Virus record (IMG/VR): IMGVR_UViG_3300017963_000290
Coordinates: 1 to 62,783 of that record
Source of the DNA: a virus
Strand: one strand, 5' to 3'
Length of the DNA: 62,783 bases
The position numbers and the translations under genes were made by a program. The notes under the pieces were generated by a model. That model was not told where the DNA came from. It did no database searches and saw only the letters and a program-made list of their open reading frames with translations. Shown here piece after piece: positions 1-7,395 of this stretch (position 1 is the first letter of the stretch; each line of letters opens with the position of its first letter).

Positions 1-124
1 CGATGAGCCCGAGGCCGATGAGCCCGAGGCCGATGAGCCCGAGGCCGATGAGCCCGAGGCCGATGAGCCCGAGGCCGATGAGCCCGAGGCCGATGAGCCC
101 GAGGCCGATGAGCCCGAGGCCGAC
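1..124 (+). repeat. 15-bp tandem repeat (PEADE-coding), left part
   Basis: About eight perfect copies of a 15-bp unit, CCCGAGGCCGATGAG in coding phase, followed by a diverged GAC GCC GAC GCG tail. The same unit fills 62663-62783. The copies are identical at nucleotide level, which points to recent expansion or slippage, and it is where the assembly broke. Confidence 0.95.
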
Positions 125-160
125 GCCGACGCGATCGCCTTGCCGGAAAAGGCAAGCTAA
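2..160 (+). CDS. C-terminal end of the acidic repeat protein that begins at 61412
   Basis: The frame beginning at base 2 reads Asp-Glu then repeated Pro-Glu-Ala-Asp-Glu units and ends with DADAIALPEKAS and a TAA at 158-160. The gene at 61412 leaves the right end in the same PEADE register, so this is its missing end on a circular or terminally redundant molecule. The contig ends overlap inside the repeat, so the true number of units is unknown. No start codon belongs to this piece. A strong hairpin follows directly, as expected for the end of a transcription unit. Confidence 0.85.
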   Translation, partial: DEPEADEPEADEPEADEPEADEPEADEPEADEPEADEPEADADAIALPEKAS

Positions 161-169
161 CACTACTCC

Positions 170-201
170 AGAAAGGCCATAGGTTATCCTATGGCCTTTC
201 T
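170..201 (+). terminator. Hairpin terminator after the repeat-protein gene
   Basis: Perfect 14-bp stem (AGAAAGGCCATAGG / CCTATGGCCTTTCT) with a TTAT loop, ten bases after the stop codon at 160. The downstream T-tract is weak (TTTCT within the stem foot). Confidence 0.75.
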
Positions 202-214
202 GCTTGCGTCCATT

Positions 215-246
215 CTCCAGAGTACAAGAGACCTTGTATTCTGGAG
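215..246 (+). terminator. Second hairpin, 14-bp stem with one mismatch
   Basis: CTCCAGAGTACAAG pairs with CTTGTATTCTGGAG around an AGAC loop. It sits between the first terminator and the gene at 303, so it is either a back-up terminator or a 5' leader hairpin. No promoter of the phage type is visible for the gene at 303. Confidence 0.5.
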
Positions 247-302
247 AGTAGAAACAAGCGGAAAAAAACAAAGTACACCATTTTTTGAAAGGATGGAACG
301 TC

Positions 303-524
303 ATGGGTAACCCGATCAAACGCAACCTCAAGCAAGAAATGCAAGAAAGACGTGCTAGACAATACGCTCGCGCATGGGCGAATAGCATAGTACGTGTGCG
401 ATGTCTCACGTGTGGGCATGTGTGGTATGGACCAAAAGGATCCGTGTACAAAGAGTATGCTTGTTGTTCGATGCCCGGTTGTCTGGGCGCCTATAGGGTC
501 GAAAAAGAAAGGATCGGGACATGA
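303..524 (+). CDS. Small zinc-ribbon protein (73 aa)
   Basis: Basic N-terminus, then a CxxC knuckle (CLTCGHVW) and a second cysteine pair (CCSMPGC) about 23 residues on, typical of a small zinc ribbon. ATG 303 is chosen because AAAGGA lies nine bases upstream; an in-frame TTG at 285 lacks this. Its stop overlaps the next start (ATGA at 521), so the two are translationally coupled. Function unknown; a nucleic-acid-binding accessory protein is a reasonable guess. Confidence 0.8.
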   Translation: MGNPIKRNLKQEMQERRARQYARAWANSIVRVRCLTCGHVWYGPKGSVYKEYACCSMPGCLGAYRVEKERIGT

Positions 525-910
525 GTAAAGCATTGATCGGGATGATACGAAAAAAGGATCCGCACAAGACGTATCCTCAAGGAGTTGTTTGGCGCAAGGC
601 ATGCATGCCCTTTTTGGAAGATGGGGCGGATTATATCCGGCTTCACTTGCCCAAGGGTTGGCTTGCCTTGCCCTTGATTCAAGATGCCGCATACTTGGGC
701 ATGTGGTTTAATCCCCAGACGTTAGAAACGATCGCTTGGTTTGAGGGGGATCTGCTACACTCGATATCCCCAGACAAGGCCACATTGGTCAAGGTCTGCG
801 ATCAAGCCTTACATGACATCGACGGTAAACCGGAAACGCAAGCGGAACACCAAGCATACGCAAGAGCGATCAACAAGGTTAGAGCAACCTTGTGCAACCA
901 CTGGCACTAG
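521..910 (+). CDS. Hypothetical protein (129 aa)
   Basis: Starts within the ATGA overlap with the preceding zinc-ribbon gene and ends just before a strong terminator, so the two form a short operon. The protein is mixed alpha/beta by composition, with no signal peptide or membrane segment. I recognise no family. Confidence 0.75.
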   Translation: MSKALIGMIRKKDPHKTYPQGVVWRKACMPFLEDGADYIRLHLPKGWLALPLIQDAAYLGMWFNPQTLETIAWFEGDLLHSISPDKATLVKVCDQALHDIDGKPETQAEHQAYARAINKVRATLCNHWH

Positions 911-917
911 AACGGCA

Positions 918-949
918 AAGAGCCCAAGATCTCGAGATCTTGGGCTCTT
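918..949 (+). terminator. Long palindromic terminator
   Basis: AAGAGCCCAAGATCTC / GAGATCTTGGGCTCTT is a near-perfect 16-bp palindrome eight bases after the stop of the 521-910 gene. It is symmetric, so it can act in both directions between the convergent gene blocks. Confidence 0.75.
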
Positions 950-1174
950 GCGACCTTGCGACCTTGCGCGACTACCGTCGCCGCCTGGCCGCTGCCCGCC
1001 GCGATGCGGCGACCGCTCGACGCATCGCTCTTTCACGCGCAGCGTTCACGCCACCAAGCGCTCGACGCTCGCCCTCTTCTCTAGCCCTACGTGCGGCCCT
1101 GGAGGTTCCACCCATCAGTTATCACCTGCCTTTTGCATCACTTTGGACATGGCGCGCTCTCCGCGCCGCGTCAC
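950..1174. other. Convergent intergenic region, no convincing gene
   Basis: High-GC spacer between convergent units. It holds a GCGATGCG/CGCATCGC dyad (1001-1028) and a GGCGCG-CTCTC-CGCGCC hairpin (1151-1167) that lies just past the stop of the leftward gene ending at 1175 and may end that transcript. A frame with a TTG start (892-1185) runs through the terminator and is not supported. Confidence 0.5.
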
Positions 1175-2332
1175 TCAACTGGTAACCCATATAGCGTGGA
1201 CGTTCTCTGGTACAGCCCCGGCGAATGAAAGCCGGAGATCCACGCCCCCACCGTAAAACAGCACGTTTTTAGGTTCTAGCGTCTCTAGCACCCGTTGCGC
1301 TGTACCGGTCAAGACGTTCAATCTACTCTTGTCTAGCTGCTGCGTGTGAATCTCGATTGCAATGCAGGGCGCTCCCTTTGGGATGCCCATAATGCTATAC
1401 TCTACGCACTCCGCAGCGGCGATCTCGATGTCAGGGATAACGTATATCCCTGCCTCTTGCATGTAGCGCCCGACCCATCGGCGTTTGAAGATCTGCATCA
1501 GGTTTAGCACGAGCGGATCAGCGCCCCACATCGAATAGTTTGGCTCTACGGCAAGCTTGAATCCAGCGTTGAGCATTTTGGCAACGTACACATTAGGCTG
1601 CAAAAACCAGTTCTCAAAACGGTAATCGTCCACGTAAAAGGCCAGCATAGCCCGGTCTATGTCGAGCCCTTTCATGCTGTCCGATCCGTAGCAGTACAAC
1701 CAAGAGCCTTCCCATTCTGCATCTGACGCATCAGGGCCGGCCCAGATGTCTAGGGGCTCGGGGCACTCTGCGAGCATGTCAGGCTTGAGATCGGGGATGC
1801 CCATGATGTTGCTCGACTCAAAGTCCATCCAGGCCTTTAATGCAGAGGCTCCTGGCAACTCCGAACTGACATCATCCAAGCCTTGAGCGTCCTGTACTTC
1901 TTCCTCTGCGATCTGAAATAGTTGCTTTAGCTGCTCCGGGTTCCACGCTTTGGACAGGTCAACGCCCTTTTCCCACTTGGCTTTGAGAGTCTTTGCGCTC
2001 CATTTGAGACCAGCGGCGGCAGTGGCATTGTCCAGAATGGCAAGCTCATCACGGCGCGGGTCGTCAGGGTCTAGATCCTCCCGCACGACGACCACATACT
2101 CGTCCCCTGTCGTCGCGACCTCCACAACCTTGCGGATGCCCGCTCTTTTTGCTGCAACCAGACTCTTGTTTCCGGCCATCATGCGCCGACTGTTATCTGC
2201 CAGGCCGGAGCGACCGGCACGCAAGGATCGCATGCTTTCATCGAGCATTTCACGCCCTGCCTTGGTGCCCTCATTGGCGTTTTCTGGGTCAAGGCTGTAT
2301 TCCTCTATGGAATGCTCAGTGACCTTTGCCAC
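1175..2332 (-). CDS. ParB-like N-terminal domain fused to a DUF4417-like domain
   Basis: 385 aa. Residues 1 to about 140 resemble the phage ParB/Srx-like fold: an opening list of residues to keep, then GNKSLVAAKRAGI and a following acidic strand. Residues about 190-380 match the DUF4417 pattern (FYVDDYRFEN, a WGADPLVLNLMQ stretch, RRWVGRYMQEAGIYVIPD, GIPKGAPCIAIE, and a closing VLFYGGG). DUF4417 proteins occur on phages and mobile elements and have no established activity. GTG start at 2332, with GGAGAG upstream and only three bases after the stop of the membrane-protein gene, so one transcript from the promoter at 2854-2883. Function is inference only: DNA-modification or nuclease roles are possible. 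Confidence 0.8.
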   Translation of the reverse strand: MAKVTEHSIEEYSLDPENANEGTKAGREMLDESMRSLRAGRSGLADNSRRMMAGNKSLVAAKRAGIRKVVEVATTGDEYVVVVREDLDPDDPRRDELAILDNATAAAGLKWSAKTLKAKWEKGVDLSKAWNPEQLKQLFQIAEEEVQDAQGLDDVSSELPGASALKAWMDFESSNIMGIPDLKPDMLAECPEPLDIWAGPDASDAEWEGSWLYCYGSDSMKGLDIDRAMLAFYVDDYRFENWFLQPNVYVAKMLNAGFKLAVEPNYSMWGADPLVLNLMQIFKRRWVGRYMQEAGIYVIPDIEIAAAECVEYSIMGIPKGAPCIAIEIHTQQLDKSRLNVLTGTAQRVLETLEPKNVLFYGGGVDLRLSFAGAVPENVHAIWVTS

Positions 2333-2335
2333 AGG

Positions 2336-2773
2336 CTATTTGCTCTCCGGCTTTTCCTCAGAGACATAGGAGACAGCGCCCAACGAGATAGGCAAGACGC
2401 CCTGCTCTCGTAGCATGACGGTAGAGGCATACTGCTCTTGCGCAAGCTCTCGCGGCCACGACTTGGCGCGGGAAACGATATCTTGGGCAAAAAGGGCGAC
2501 CAGCGCGGTCAGTACGCGCCCAAGGACAAGCGGCATCTGTGGATAGCTGGCCGGATCGAAGAGATTGACCCCGGCGAACCAACAGAGCAACCCGGCGACA
2601 ATGGCCTGAATGTACTGCTCTGCAAAGTCCAGAATATCGATCGCAAGCGCAAGGTTGGGCCTGGCATCGGATCGAGTGGACAAAAAGGTGACGATCGGCT
2701 GGTAAAAGTGTTCCACGATCGCGAGAGATACAGCGGCAAAAAGGGCTACTCCGGCAATGGCTTCACCGTTCAT
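2336..2773 (-). CDS. Three-helix membrane protein (145 aa)
   Basis: Hydrophobic segments near residues 5-24, 52-70 and 80-98, then a charged soluble tail of about 45 residues. ATG 2773 is preceded by GGAGG. First gene behind the constitutive-looking promoter at 2854. A holin is possible given the size and topology, but there is no lysin next door, so this is a weak assignment. Confidence 0.75.
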   Translation of the reverse strand: MNGEAIAGVALFAAVSLAIVEHFYQPIVTFLSTRSDARPNLALAIDILDFAEQYIQAIVAGLLCWFAGVNLFDPASYPQMPLVLGRVLTALVALFAQDIVSRAKSWPRELAQEQYASTVMLREQGVLPISLGAVSYVSEEKPESK

Positions 2774-2853
2774 GGCGACCTCCAGTGGGGTGGTGGAGCG
2801 GGTAGGACAGACAGGTGACCCGCCCCACCAAAGGCTAGATACTCATCAGCTTG

Positions 2854-2883
2854 ATTGTACCACGATTCTGCACTTACTGTCAA
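2854..2883 (-). promoter_or_regulatory. Consensus sigma70 promoter (TTGACA - 18 - TACAAT), no palindrome
   Basis: Reading leftward: TTGACA at 2883-2878, an 18-bp spacer ending in CGTGG, and TACAAT at 2859-2854. It drives the 2773 and 2332 genes. It lacks the TAGTAC palindrome found at most other phage promoters, and it has a perfect -35. The pair of core elements and the spacer end are very close to the promoter at 31842. Confidence 0.85.
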
Positions 2884-2887
2884 GCGT

Positions 2888-3055
2888 CTAAAAGTCGTCA
2901 AGGTGTAGCCATAGGGAAATGCGCACATAAATGGGACCAAACAAGCGAATCAGCATGCACAGAATCCACCGGAAACAGTCTCCGATCGCGCCAAGGAGAA
3001 AGACAAAGGGAATAGCGATCAGGCACAGGGCAATACGTAAGTGGTCCTTGATCAT
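2888..3055 (-). CDS. Small two-helix membrane protein (55 aa)
   Basis: Nearly the whole protein is hydrophobic, with two likely membrane helices (about residues 7-27 and 31-50). ATG 3055 overlaps the stop of the upstream gene (ATGA), so translation is coupled; an upstream in-frame ATG at 3070 has no ribosome site. A holin-like role is possible but unproven. Confidence 0.65.
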   Translation of the reverse strand: MIKDHLRIALCLIAIPFVFLLGAIGDCFRWILCMLIRLFGPIYVRISLWLHLDDF

Positions 3056-3810
3056 GCCTCCAACCCCCATCGAACGGCAGTGCGCGGATTCGGCATTTGT
3101 CGCTTGTGCTTGACCAAGAACCCTGACGCCTGTTCAATTGTTCGCGGCGTTTCCCCGTTCATCCCGGCGACAAGTTCAAGATACTCTGCCTTGGTCACGA
3201 CCGGCCAAGACAACTGTTCGATCTTACTCTCGAGATCTGCGATGCGATCTTCCAGCACGGAGCTTGCACGCTCGACAACGTTTCCGTTGTCGATGTCAAA
3301 CTGGCGTTTTTCGTCAAGCCAGCTTTCCATGCGCATCTCGTAAGAGGCAAAGAGAAAGCCTGTCTCGACAAGACCCCCATAATAGTCGGCGGCGACTGTC
3401 AAGCCGCTGACAATTGGCCCCCAATTGAGAACAAATGTCTGCCACGTCGGGGCAAGCGTGCTGCGTGACGCAAACGTGACAAGCAAGTTGACCATTGTCC
3501 CCAAGAGTGACAGGATGAGCGCCCAGATGTCCCAAGCGTTGGCCTCTTTGCGCAAGATTTTGCGAAAGACCTCGATCACAGTGCCGGGCGTGTTCAACTC
3601 TGCGCCCCAGACAATCATGCCACTTGACACAATCACGAGCCAAGACTGCACAGTCGGGCGGATCACGCCGATGTCAGAAAAGGAAAAGGCAAAGATCCCA
3701 CTGACAAAAAAGCCAAACGCAGAGACAATGATCGGGCCAAGCATGCTAAACGTCCGCCAATCTCGCTGCGGCTCGCGCGGTTTCGGTTTCCAAAACTGAA
3801 TTTCAGACAT
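3052..3810 (-). CDS. Four-helix membrane protein with cytoplasmic C-terminal domain (252 aa)
   Basis: Hydrophobic helices at roughly residues 22-45, 54-70, 92-112 and 126-146, then a charged coiled region (about 165-200) and a final 50-residue soluble domain. Overlaps the upstream gene by 8 bp and the downstream one by 4 bp. No family recognised. Together with 4563-5303 it shows the same plan, membrane helices then a soluble tail. Confidence 0.75.
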   Translation of the reverse strand: MSEIQFWKPKPREPQRDWRTFSMLGPIIVSAFGFFVSGIFAFSFSDIGVIRPTVQSWLVIVSSGMIVWGAELNTPGTVIEVFRKILRKEANAWDIWALILSLLGTMVNLLVTFASRSTLAPTWQTFVLNWGPIVSGLTVAADYYGGLVETGFLFASYEMRMESWLDEKRQFDIDNGNVVERASSVLEDRIADLESKIEQLSWPVVTKAEYLELVAGMNGETPRTIEQASGFLVKHKRQMPNPRTAVRWGLEA

Positions 3811-3985
3811 CTTTTTCTTCCCTCTCTTTCAGTGGGATCAAAGAACCGTATCGAAACAGACGACAAATAGGCTCATTGATGGTCAGAGCCAGCGGTTCTG
3901 ATTGTTTGTTTGTGCGTAGGATTCGGGTGTGTACCAGATTGATAGGATCGACGCGCACAAACCTCACTTGCTGTTTATCGCTCAT
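3803..3985 (-). CDS. Hypothetical protein (60 aa)
   Basis: Small basic protein. It starts inside the end of the upstream gene and ends inside the start of the next, typical of this compact operon. No motif recognised. Confidence 0.6.
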   Translation of the reverse strand: MSDKQQVRFVRVDPINLVHTRILRTNKQSEPLALTINEPICRLFRYGSLIPLKEREEKDV

Positions 3986-4283
3986 GTGGAGCCTCGGCCC
4001 ACAGCAGCCCGGCCAATTCTGGGGTCGCTCCAGGTTTTACTTGACCCCCGCTTGGTCCTGCTGGCTCCAATCCAAACGCCAACCCCACCGAAAGCAGCGT
4101 ATTGTACACGCCTTGCCGGTATGCGTGCAACAACTTCTCAGAGTCAACACCCATCACTGGATCGCTTGGCACAGCCAAACTGGCAAGAAGCTCAAGAGCC
4201 ACCCTGGCAGACCCTTCACTAGCGCACGCCGTAGCGCGCAAAACGTTTGCAATGTCTCGCCTGAAATAAACATCCAGTCCCAT
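3975..4283 (-). CDS. Hypothetical protein (102 aa)
   Basis: ATG 4283 follows an AAAGG ribosome site. Alanine- and leucine-rich helical N-terminus, then a Gly/Pro-rich tail. No motif recognised. Overlaps the next gene by 11 bp. Confidence 0.65.
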   Translation of the reverse strand: MGLDVYFRRDIANVLRATACASEGSARVALELLASLAVPSDPVMGVDSEKLLHAYRQGVYNTLLSVGLAFGLEPAGPSGGQVKPGATPELAGLLWAEAPHER

Positions 4284-4295
4284 CGTAGCACCTTT

Positions 4296-4475
4296 CTAGG
4301 CTATAGCCCCTGTTTTGATCTGAAATCCCCACGCCCGGACGCGGGGTTCCCCCGGTTCATTTGAAAACACGCTTTCAACGACCAGTTGGAGCGTGCCTTG
4401 CTTCATGTGGTCGGAGAAGAGCAGCCCGGCCACAAACCCCATCAAAAGCGCATTTGCAACCCATATCCACAACAT
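4296..4475 (-). CDS. Small single-pass membrane protein (59 aa)
   Basis: Reading leftward, AAGGAC lies eight bases before ATG 4475. The protein begins MLWIWVANALLMGFVAGLLF, a clear membrane helix or signal anchor, followed by a soluble 40-residue tail; stop TAG at 4296-4298. It fills the otherwise empty gap between the two membrane-protein genes. Upstream lies a GAAACCGAAA-type short direct repeat (about 4483-4530). Confidence 0.65.
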   Translation of the reverse strand: MLWIWVANALLMGFVAGLLFSDHMKQGTLQLVVESVFSNEPGEPRVRAWGFQIKTGAIA

Positions 4476-4544
4476 CAGCTTGTCCTTTTCCGGTTTCAGT
4501 TTCGGTTTCCGGTTCCGATTCGGTTTCGGTGCTGACCGTTATGC

Positions 4545-4563
4545 AAAAAATCGGTTTTCCGAT
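4545..4563 (-). terminator. Weak intrinsic terminator
   Basis: Leftward ATCGG-AAAA-CCGAT stem followed by TTTTT, touching the stop of the 4563-5303 gene. The 5-bp stem is short, so it is likely partial. Confidence 0.4.
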
Positions 4564-5303
4564 CAGTGGGGTGGGGGAGGCAGAGCCCCCATCCGTTCAG
4601 CGATCTGCCTCATCTTTCGGTCGCGACGGTAAAGATCCGCCTCGTCGTACAGCCATCGGATCGCCCCGTTCCCCCGCTCTTCCGCCCATCCCAAGCGCAG
4701 CCAAATGTCTTTATACTTGGTGTAGAGGTTTTGCCCACCCTGGTAACGAGCGTCAAATTCCTCTTTCGTTGGCCTGTCATACATCTCGTGTGTGACGTCT
4801 ATGATCTCTTCCATCAGCGAGAACTCGCGCATGTTCGGCTCTGGCTTGTGTACAGTTGCAGGAATGGCCTTCGTTTGGTTTGCGTAGGCTCTACTTTGCG
4901 CTTTCGCTTCGATCTTCTTCTTGACCTGATCCATCGTATCCTGCCACTTTTCCCCAATGGTGCGCGGACGCTCCTTGTTGTGCCTGTCGATCGTAACCAG
5001 CCGGTCCTTGTAGACCGTTTTGGGCTTGCGCTCTCTTGGAGGCAGGGTAGCAATCAAGGTGCCCGCCCACACAAAGCTGGTCAGAAGGACGTACACAATG
5101 GTTTGTGTAGGAAACAACACAAAGAACAGCTTACCCGCCGACTCCATAGCAACGTCGAGCCGGTCTCCGCTCACCCAGGCGTACCCTAGTCGAGACACGG
5201 ACACAATTGCTGATGTCGAAAGCGACACCAGCAACGGCCACTTGAAATAGATCAGCATATGCGATTCTGAATGATTCTCCCTTCGGCTGCCACCGTCAAT
5301 CAT
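4563..5303 (-). CDS. Membrane protein with long soluble C-terminal domain (246 aa)
   Basis: Two hydrophobic helices (about residues 20-45 and 58-85), then a charged region and a C-terminal domain that looks winged-helix-like (roughly 190-235, ending in a Lys/Arg-rich helix and a Pro-His tail). ATG 5303 follows AAAGGGG. It is driven by the promoter at 5349-5392. Function unknown. Confidence 0.75.
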   Translation of the reverse strand: MIDGGSRRENHSESHMLIYFKWPLLVSLSTSAIVSVSRLGYAWVSGDRLDVAMESAGKLFFVLFPTQTIVYVLLTSFVWAGTLIATLPPRERKPKTVYKDRLVTIDRHNKERPRTIGEKWQDTMDQVKKKIEAKAQSRAYANQTKAIPATVHKPEPNMREFSLMEEIIDVTHEMYDRPTKEEFDARYQGGQNLYTKYKDIWLRLGWAEERGNGAIRWLYDEADLYRRDRKMRQIAERMGALPPPPH

Positions 5304-5348
5304 GGCCGCCCCTTTCTGGGCTTTGTCGCCCTCAAAATCTACACTGTC

Positions 5349-5392
5349 ATTGTACCACTAAACTTGTCAAAGGCAATAGGAAAAAAGTACTA
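5349..5392 (-). promoter_or_regulatory. Palindrome-type promoter for the 5303 gene
   Basis: Leftward: palindrome TAGTAC-TTTT-TTCCTA (5392-5377), -35 TTGCCT (5376-5371), 16-bp spacer and extended -10 AGTGGTACAAT (core 5354-5349). The TAG of the palindrome is also the stop codon of the 5390-5719 gene. Confidence 0.75.
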
Positions 5393-5719
5393 TGTCTGAA
5401 CAGTCTTGACTTCCCATTGCCCGGAGTCTGACTTGTAGGCTGTCCACGATTGTACAGATGTCCCAAACGGTGGATGACATTTTGAGCAAAGCCAGTTGCC
5501 GCCCGGACCTTGGTAGAAATCTGTCCCATAGCACCAGGGACACGCACCGGCTGCAAGCAACTCCTTCTTGTGCTTGTACTCTGCCGCCTTGCGCTCCAGG
5601 TAGGCGATCCGATCCTCTTTGGGTATAAAGGTTCCGGTAGGCGGATGCGGATGCAGTTTGTTCTGCATCTGCTCGTCCCACGTGTCCCGATCGTCAAGGT
5701 CTAGTATCAGTTGTCCCAT
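5390..5719 (-). CDS. Zinc-ribbon protein (109 aa)
   Basis: Two CxxC pairs (CPWCYGTDF and LCSKCHPP, about residues 60-83) spaced as in a zinc ribbon; acidic N-terminus with a short helix. ATG 5719 lies inside the end of the upstream gene. Its TAG stop forms part of a promoter palindrome. Confidence 0.75.
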   Translation of the reverse strand: MGQLILDLDDRDTWDEQMQNKLHPHPPTGTFIPKEDRIAYLERKAAEYKHKKELLAAGACPWCYGTDFYQGPGGNWLCSKCHPPFGTSVQSWTAYKSDSGQWEVKTVQT

Positions 5720-6096
5720 GGATATCTCCCCTTCATTTCAAAGAACTGTTTGACCAGCTTGATAGCGGAGTTGTCGTCAAGCCGCTCCTTGGTAAACTCG
5801 TAAACGACCCAGCCGCATGTTTGTGCGACGTTGGCAAAGTCTCGATCTCGCTGATACCCGTCCTTTCGCAGATGTGCGCCCCGGCTTTTTCCGCTCCCAT
5901 CCGTGACCCCACCCTGGATCATGACGACCAGATGGACCGGGTATCTCCAAGAAAAATCAGTCTCGACCCCATAAAGAACCTCATGCCATAGAGGCAGTGG
6001 GACGCTTGGCTCGTCTTTGCATTGCGCCCAAAATTGAAACTCCAGCGGACTCTCTCCTAAAATCTCGCGCTCTAGTTCAGCGATGTCGATAGACAT
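5707..6096 (-). CDS. Degenerate PD-(D/E)XK-type nuclease-like protein (129 aa)
   Basis: The middle of the protein follows the phage restriction-endonuclease-like/VSR-like pattern: hydrophobic strand, IQGG, a basic SRGAHLRKDGYQRD stretch, then a GW-V-Y-FT strand and a C-terminal helix. Where active members carry VEIQGG, this one has VMIQGG: the catalytic Glu position is Met (ATG codon near 5929), and no Asp sits in the preceding strand. It may be inactive, or the motif may have migrated. It lies next to the primase cluster, so a recombination or Holliday-junction role would fit an active homologue. Confidence 0.6.
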   Translation of the reverse strand: MSIDIAELEREILGESPLEFQFWAQCKDEPSVPLPLWHEVLYGVETDFSWRYPVHLVVMIQGGVTDGSGKSRGAHLRKDGYQRDRDFANVAQTCGWVVYEFTKERLDDNSAIKLVKQFFEMKGRYPWDN

Positions 6097-6406
6097 AAAT
6101 CAACTCCTGTATCTGTGCGCGCTCATACGTGCCCCACTTGCGTTTGGTCCACCTACGGCAGTAGTGCAGCCACACTCTAGGCGGCACCCCTTCGGATAAA
6201 GCAGCCTCTCCGAGCCGATGGCGCAAACGTGCAGTTTCATCTTGCCCCGCTTGCATCCGCTCCCACTGGCGCCGATGCTTGCTGCATGTCGTCGCCTTGT
6301 CCGTGATCGGGATGTCGCAGATGGGACACGTTTTCCCTAGTTTGTGCTGATAGTTGTATGAGTGCTTGGCCTCCACGTATCGGTTGCGGATCCTCTTCTT
6401 GGTCAT
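6077..6406 (-). CDS. Small zinc-finger protein (109 aa)
   Basis: CPICDIPI...TCSKHRR around residues 26-45 forms a Cys/His finger; the rest is basic and helical. ATG 6406 overlaps the primase stop (TGATG), so it is coupled to it; a longer in-frame start at 6433 lies inside the primase gene. It could be a DNA-binding cofactor of the primase; that is inference. Confidence 0.7.
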   Translation of the reverse strand: MTKKRIRNRYVEAKHSYNYQHKLGKTCPICDIPITDKATTCSKHRRQWERMQAGQDETARLRHRLGEAALSEGVPPRVWLHYCRRWTKRKWGTYERAQIQELIYVYRHR

Positions 6407-7395
6407 CACGTCCGCCCTTCCATCAGCGCCCATGATAGGTCTGCTTTCTCCGGCGCGTCATCCGGCCACTTGTACAGTACGGCGTTTGCTCCGGCTTTGC
6501 GGAGCAGGTTGGCGACTCGCGGGCCGTTCGCCCTGGGCAGCTTTTTGGCCTTGGGGTGATCCAAAAACCATTTCTCTGCCAGCTTGGATAAAAGCTTTTC
6601 GTTCGGCGTGCCATGCAGGTCGTTGTCGTACCAGACGATCACCCGTCCCGGCTTTTGAGAAACAATCCATTTCGTCCACGAATCGCGCCAGGTACCCGCC
6701 CCACCGGTCGACGCTACAGCGATCACACGCGGCGTCTCTTGCATGGCGAACATCGCATCTACAGGGCTTTCGCACACAATCACAATCGCGTTTTCCTCGT
6801 AGGGGATCAGCGATCCGCCCCACAAGGTTACTCGAGATCCCGCCGCTTGGTGCCACTTTTGTTCACAGCCGCATCCGCCGACCTTGAGCACGCGACCACG
6901 AAAGGCCACGATCCGCCCCATGGCATCGTAGCAGGGGTAGATCAAGCGGTCGTGCCGGCAACTGCAAGACGGCAAGACGCCAACCCCAAGGCTCCAGGCT
7001 TGAATTGTATCGAGCGTGAACGGAACATAATCGTTCCACAGTTTTTGTGTCTTGGGATGGTTCGTGAAGGCGCTCAGTGTCTCTTCTGCGTGTTGTTGCC
7101 AAAAGTGCGGGCGATGCGTGACCTTGGCCTTGCGCTTTACAGGCTCCCGGTAGGGCTCTGTGGGCCTTGGCGTGCCTAGACGCTCTGTGAGGTCTTTCAG
7201 CCCGCCGTGCTCTTGGCAGATAAAGCAGTTCCAACCACGTGGGGAGTAAGAGCACTTTTTCCGGTGCGCCTCCGCCCCGCAGTTTGGGCAATCGATCCAG
7301 CGCTCGTCCTTTTCCCCTTCCGGCTCAACCCCTAGCTGGTCATCAAGCGCTTGCAGCCTCCGGCTCACCCATTGCAGTCTCGTCGGCTCGTCCAT
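6406..7395 (-). CDS. DnaG-type primase (zinc finger plus TOPRIM), 329 aa
   Basis: Makes RNA primers for phage replication. N-terminal CHC2-like zinc finger: Cys36, Cys39, Cys57, Cys60 within WIDCPNCG and WNCFICQ. Then a primase core with a TOPRIM fold: VIVCESPVDAMFAM carries the catalytic Glu near residue 207, STGGAGTW follows, and VIVWYDNDLHG carries the metal-binding Asp pair. An extra Cys-rich loop (SCSCRHDR, GGCGCEQ) lies mid-protein. Shorter than bacterial DnaG and without a DnaB-binding C-terminus, as is usual in phages. Overlaps the upstream regulator gene by 53 bp. Confidence 0.88.
   Translation of the reverse strand: MDEPTRLQWVSRRLQALDDQLGVEPEGEKDERWIDCPNCGAEAHRKKCSYSPRGWNCFICQEHGGLKDLTERLGTPRPTEPYREPVKRKAKVTHRPHFWQQHAEETLSAFTNHPKTQKLWNDYVPFTLDTIQAWSLGVGVLPSCSCRHDRLIYPCYDAMGRIVAFRGRVLKVGGCGCEQKWHQAAGSRVTLWGGSLIPYEENAIVIVCESPVDAMFAMQETPRVIAVASTGGAGTWRDSWTKWIVSQKPGRVIVWYDNDLHGTPNEKLLSKLAEKWFLDHPKAKKLPRANGPRVANLLRKAGANAVLYKWPDDAPEKADLSWALMEGRT

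Noticed and set aside
892-1185. Open frame with a TTG start rich in Arg and Ala
   Set aside because: Runs through a strong terminator palindrome, no ribosome site, and its composition follows from high GC; no coding signal beyond that.
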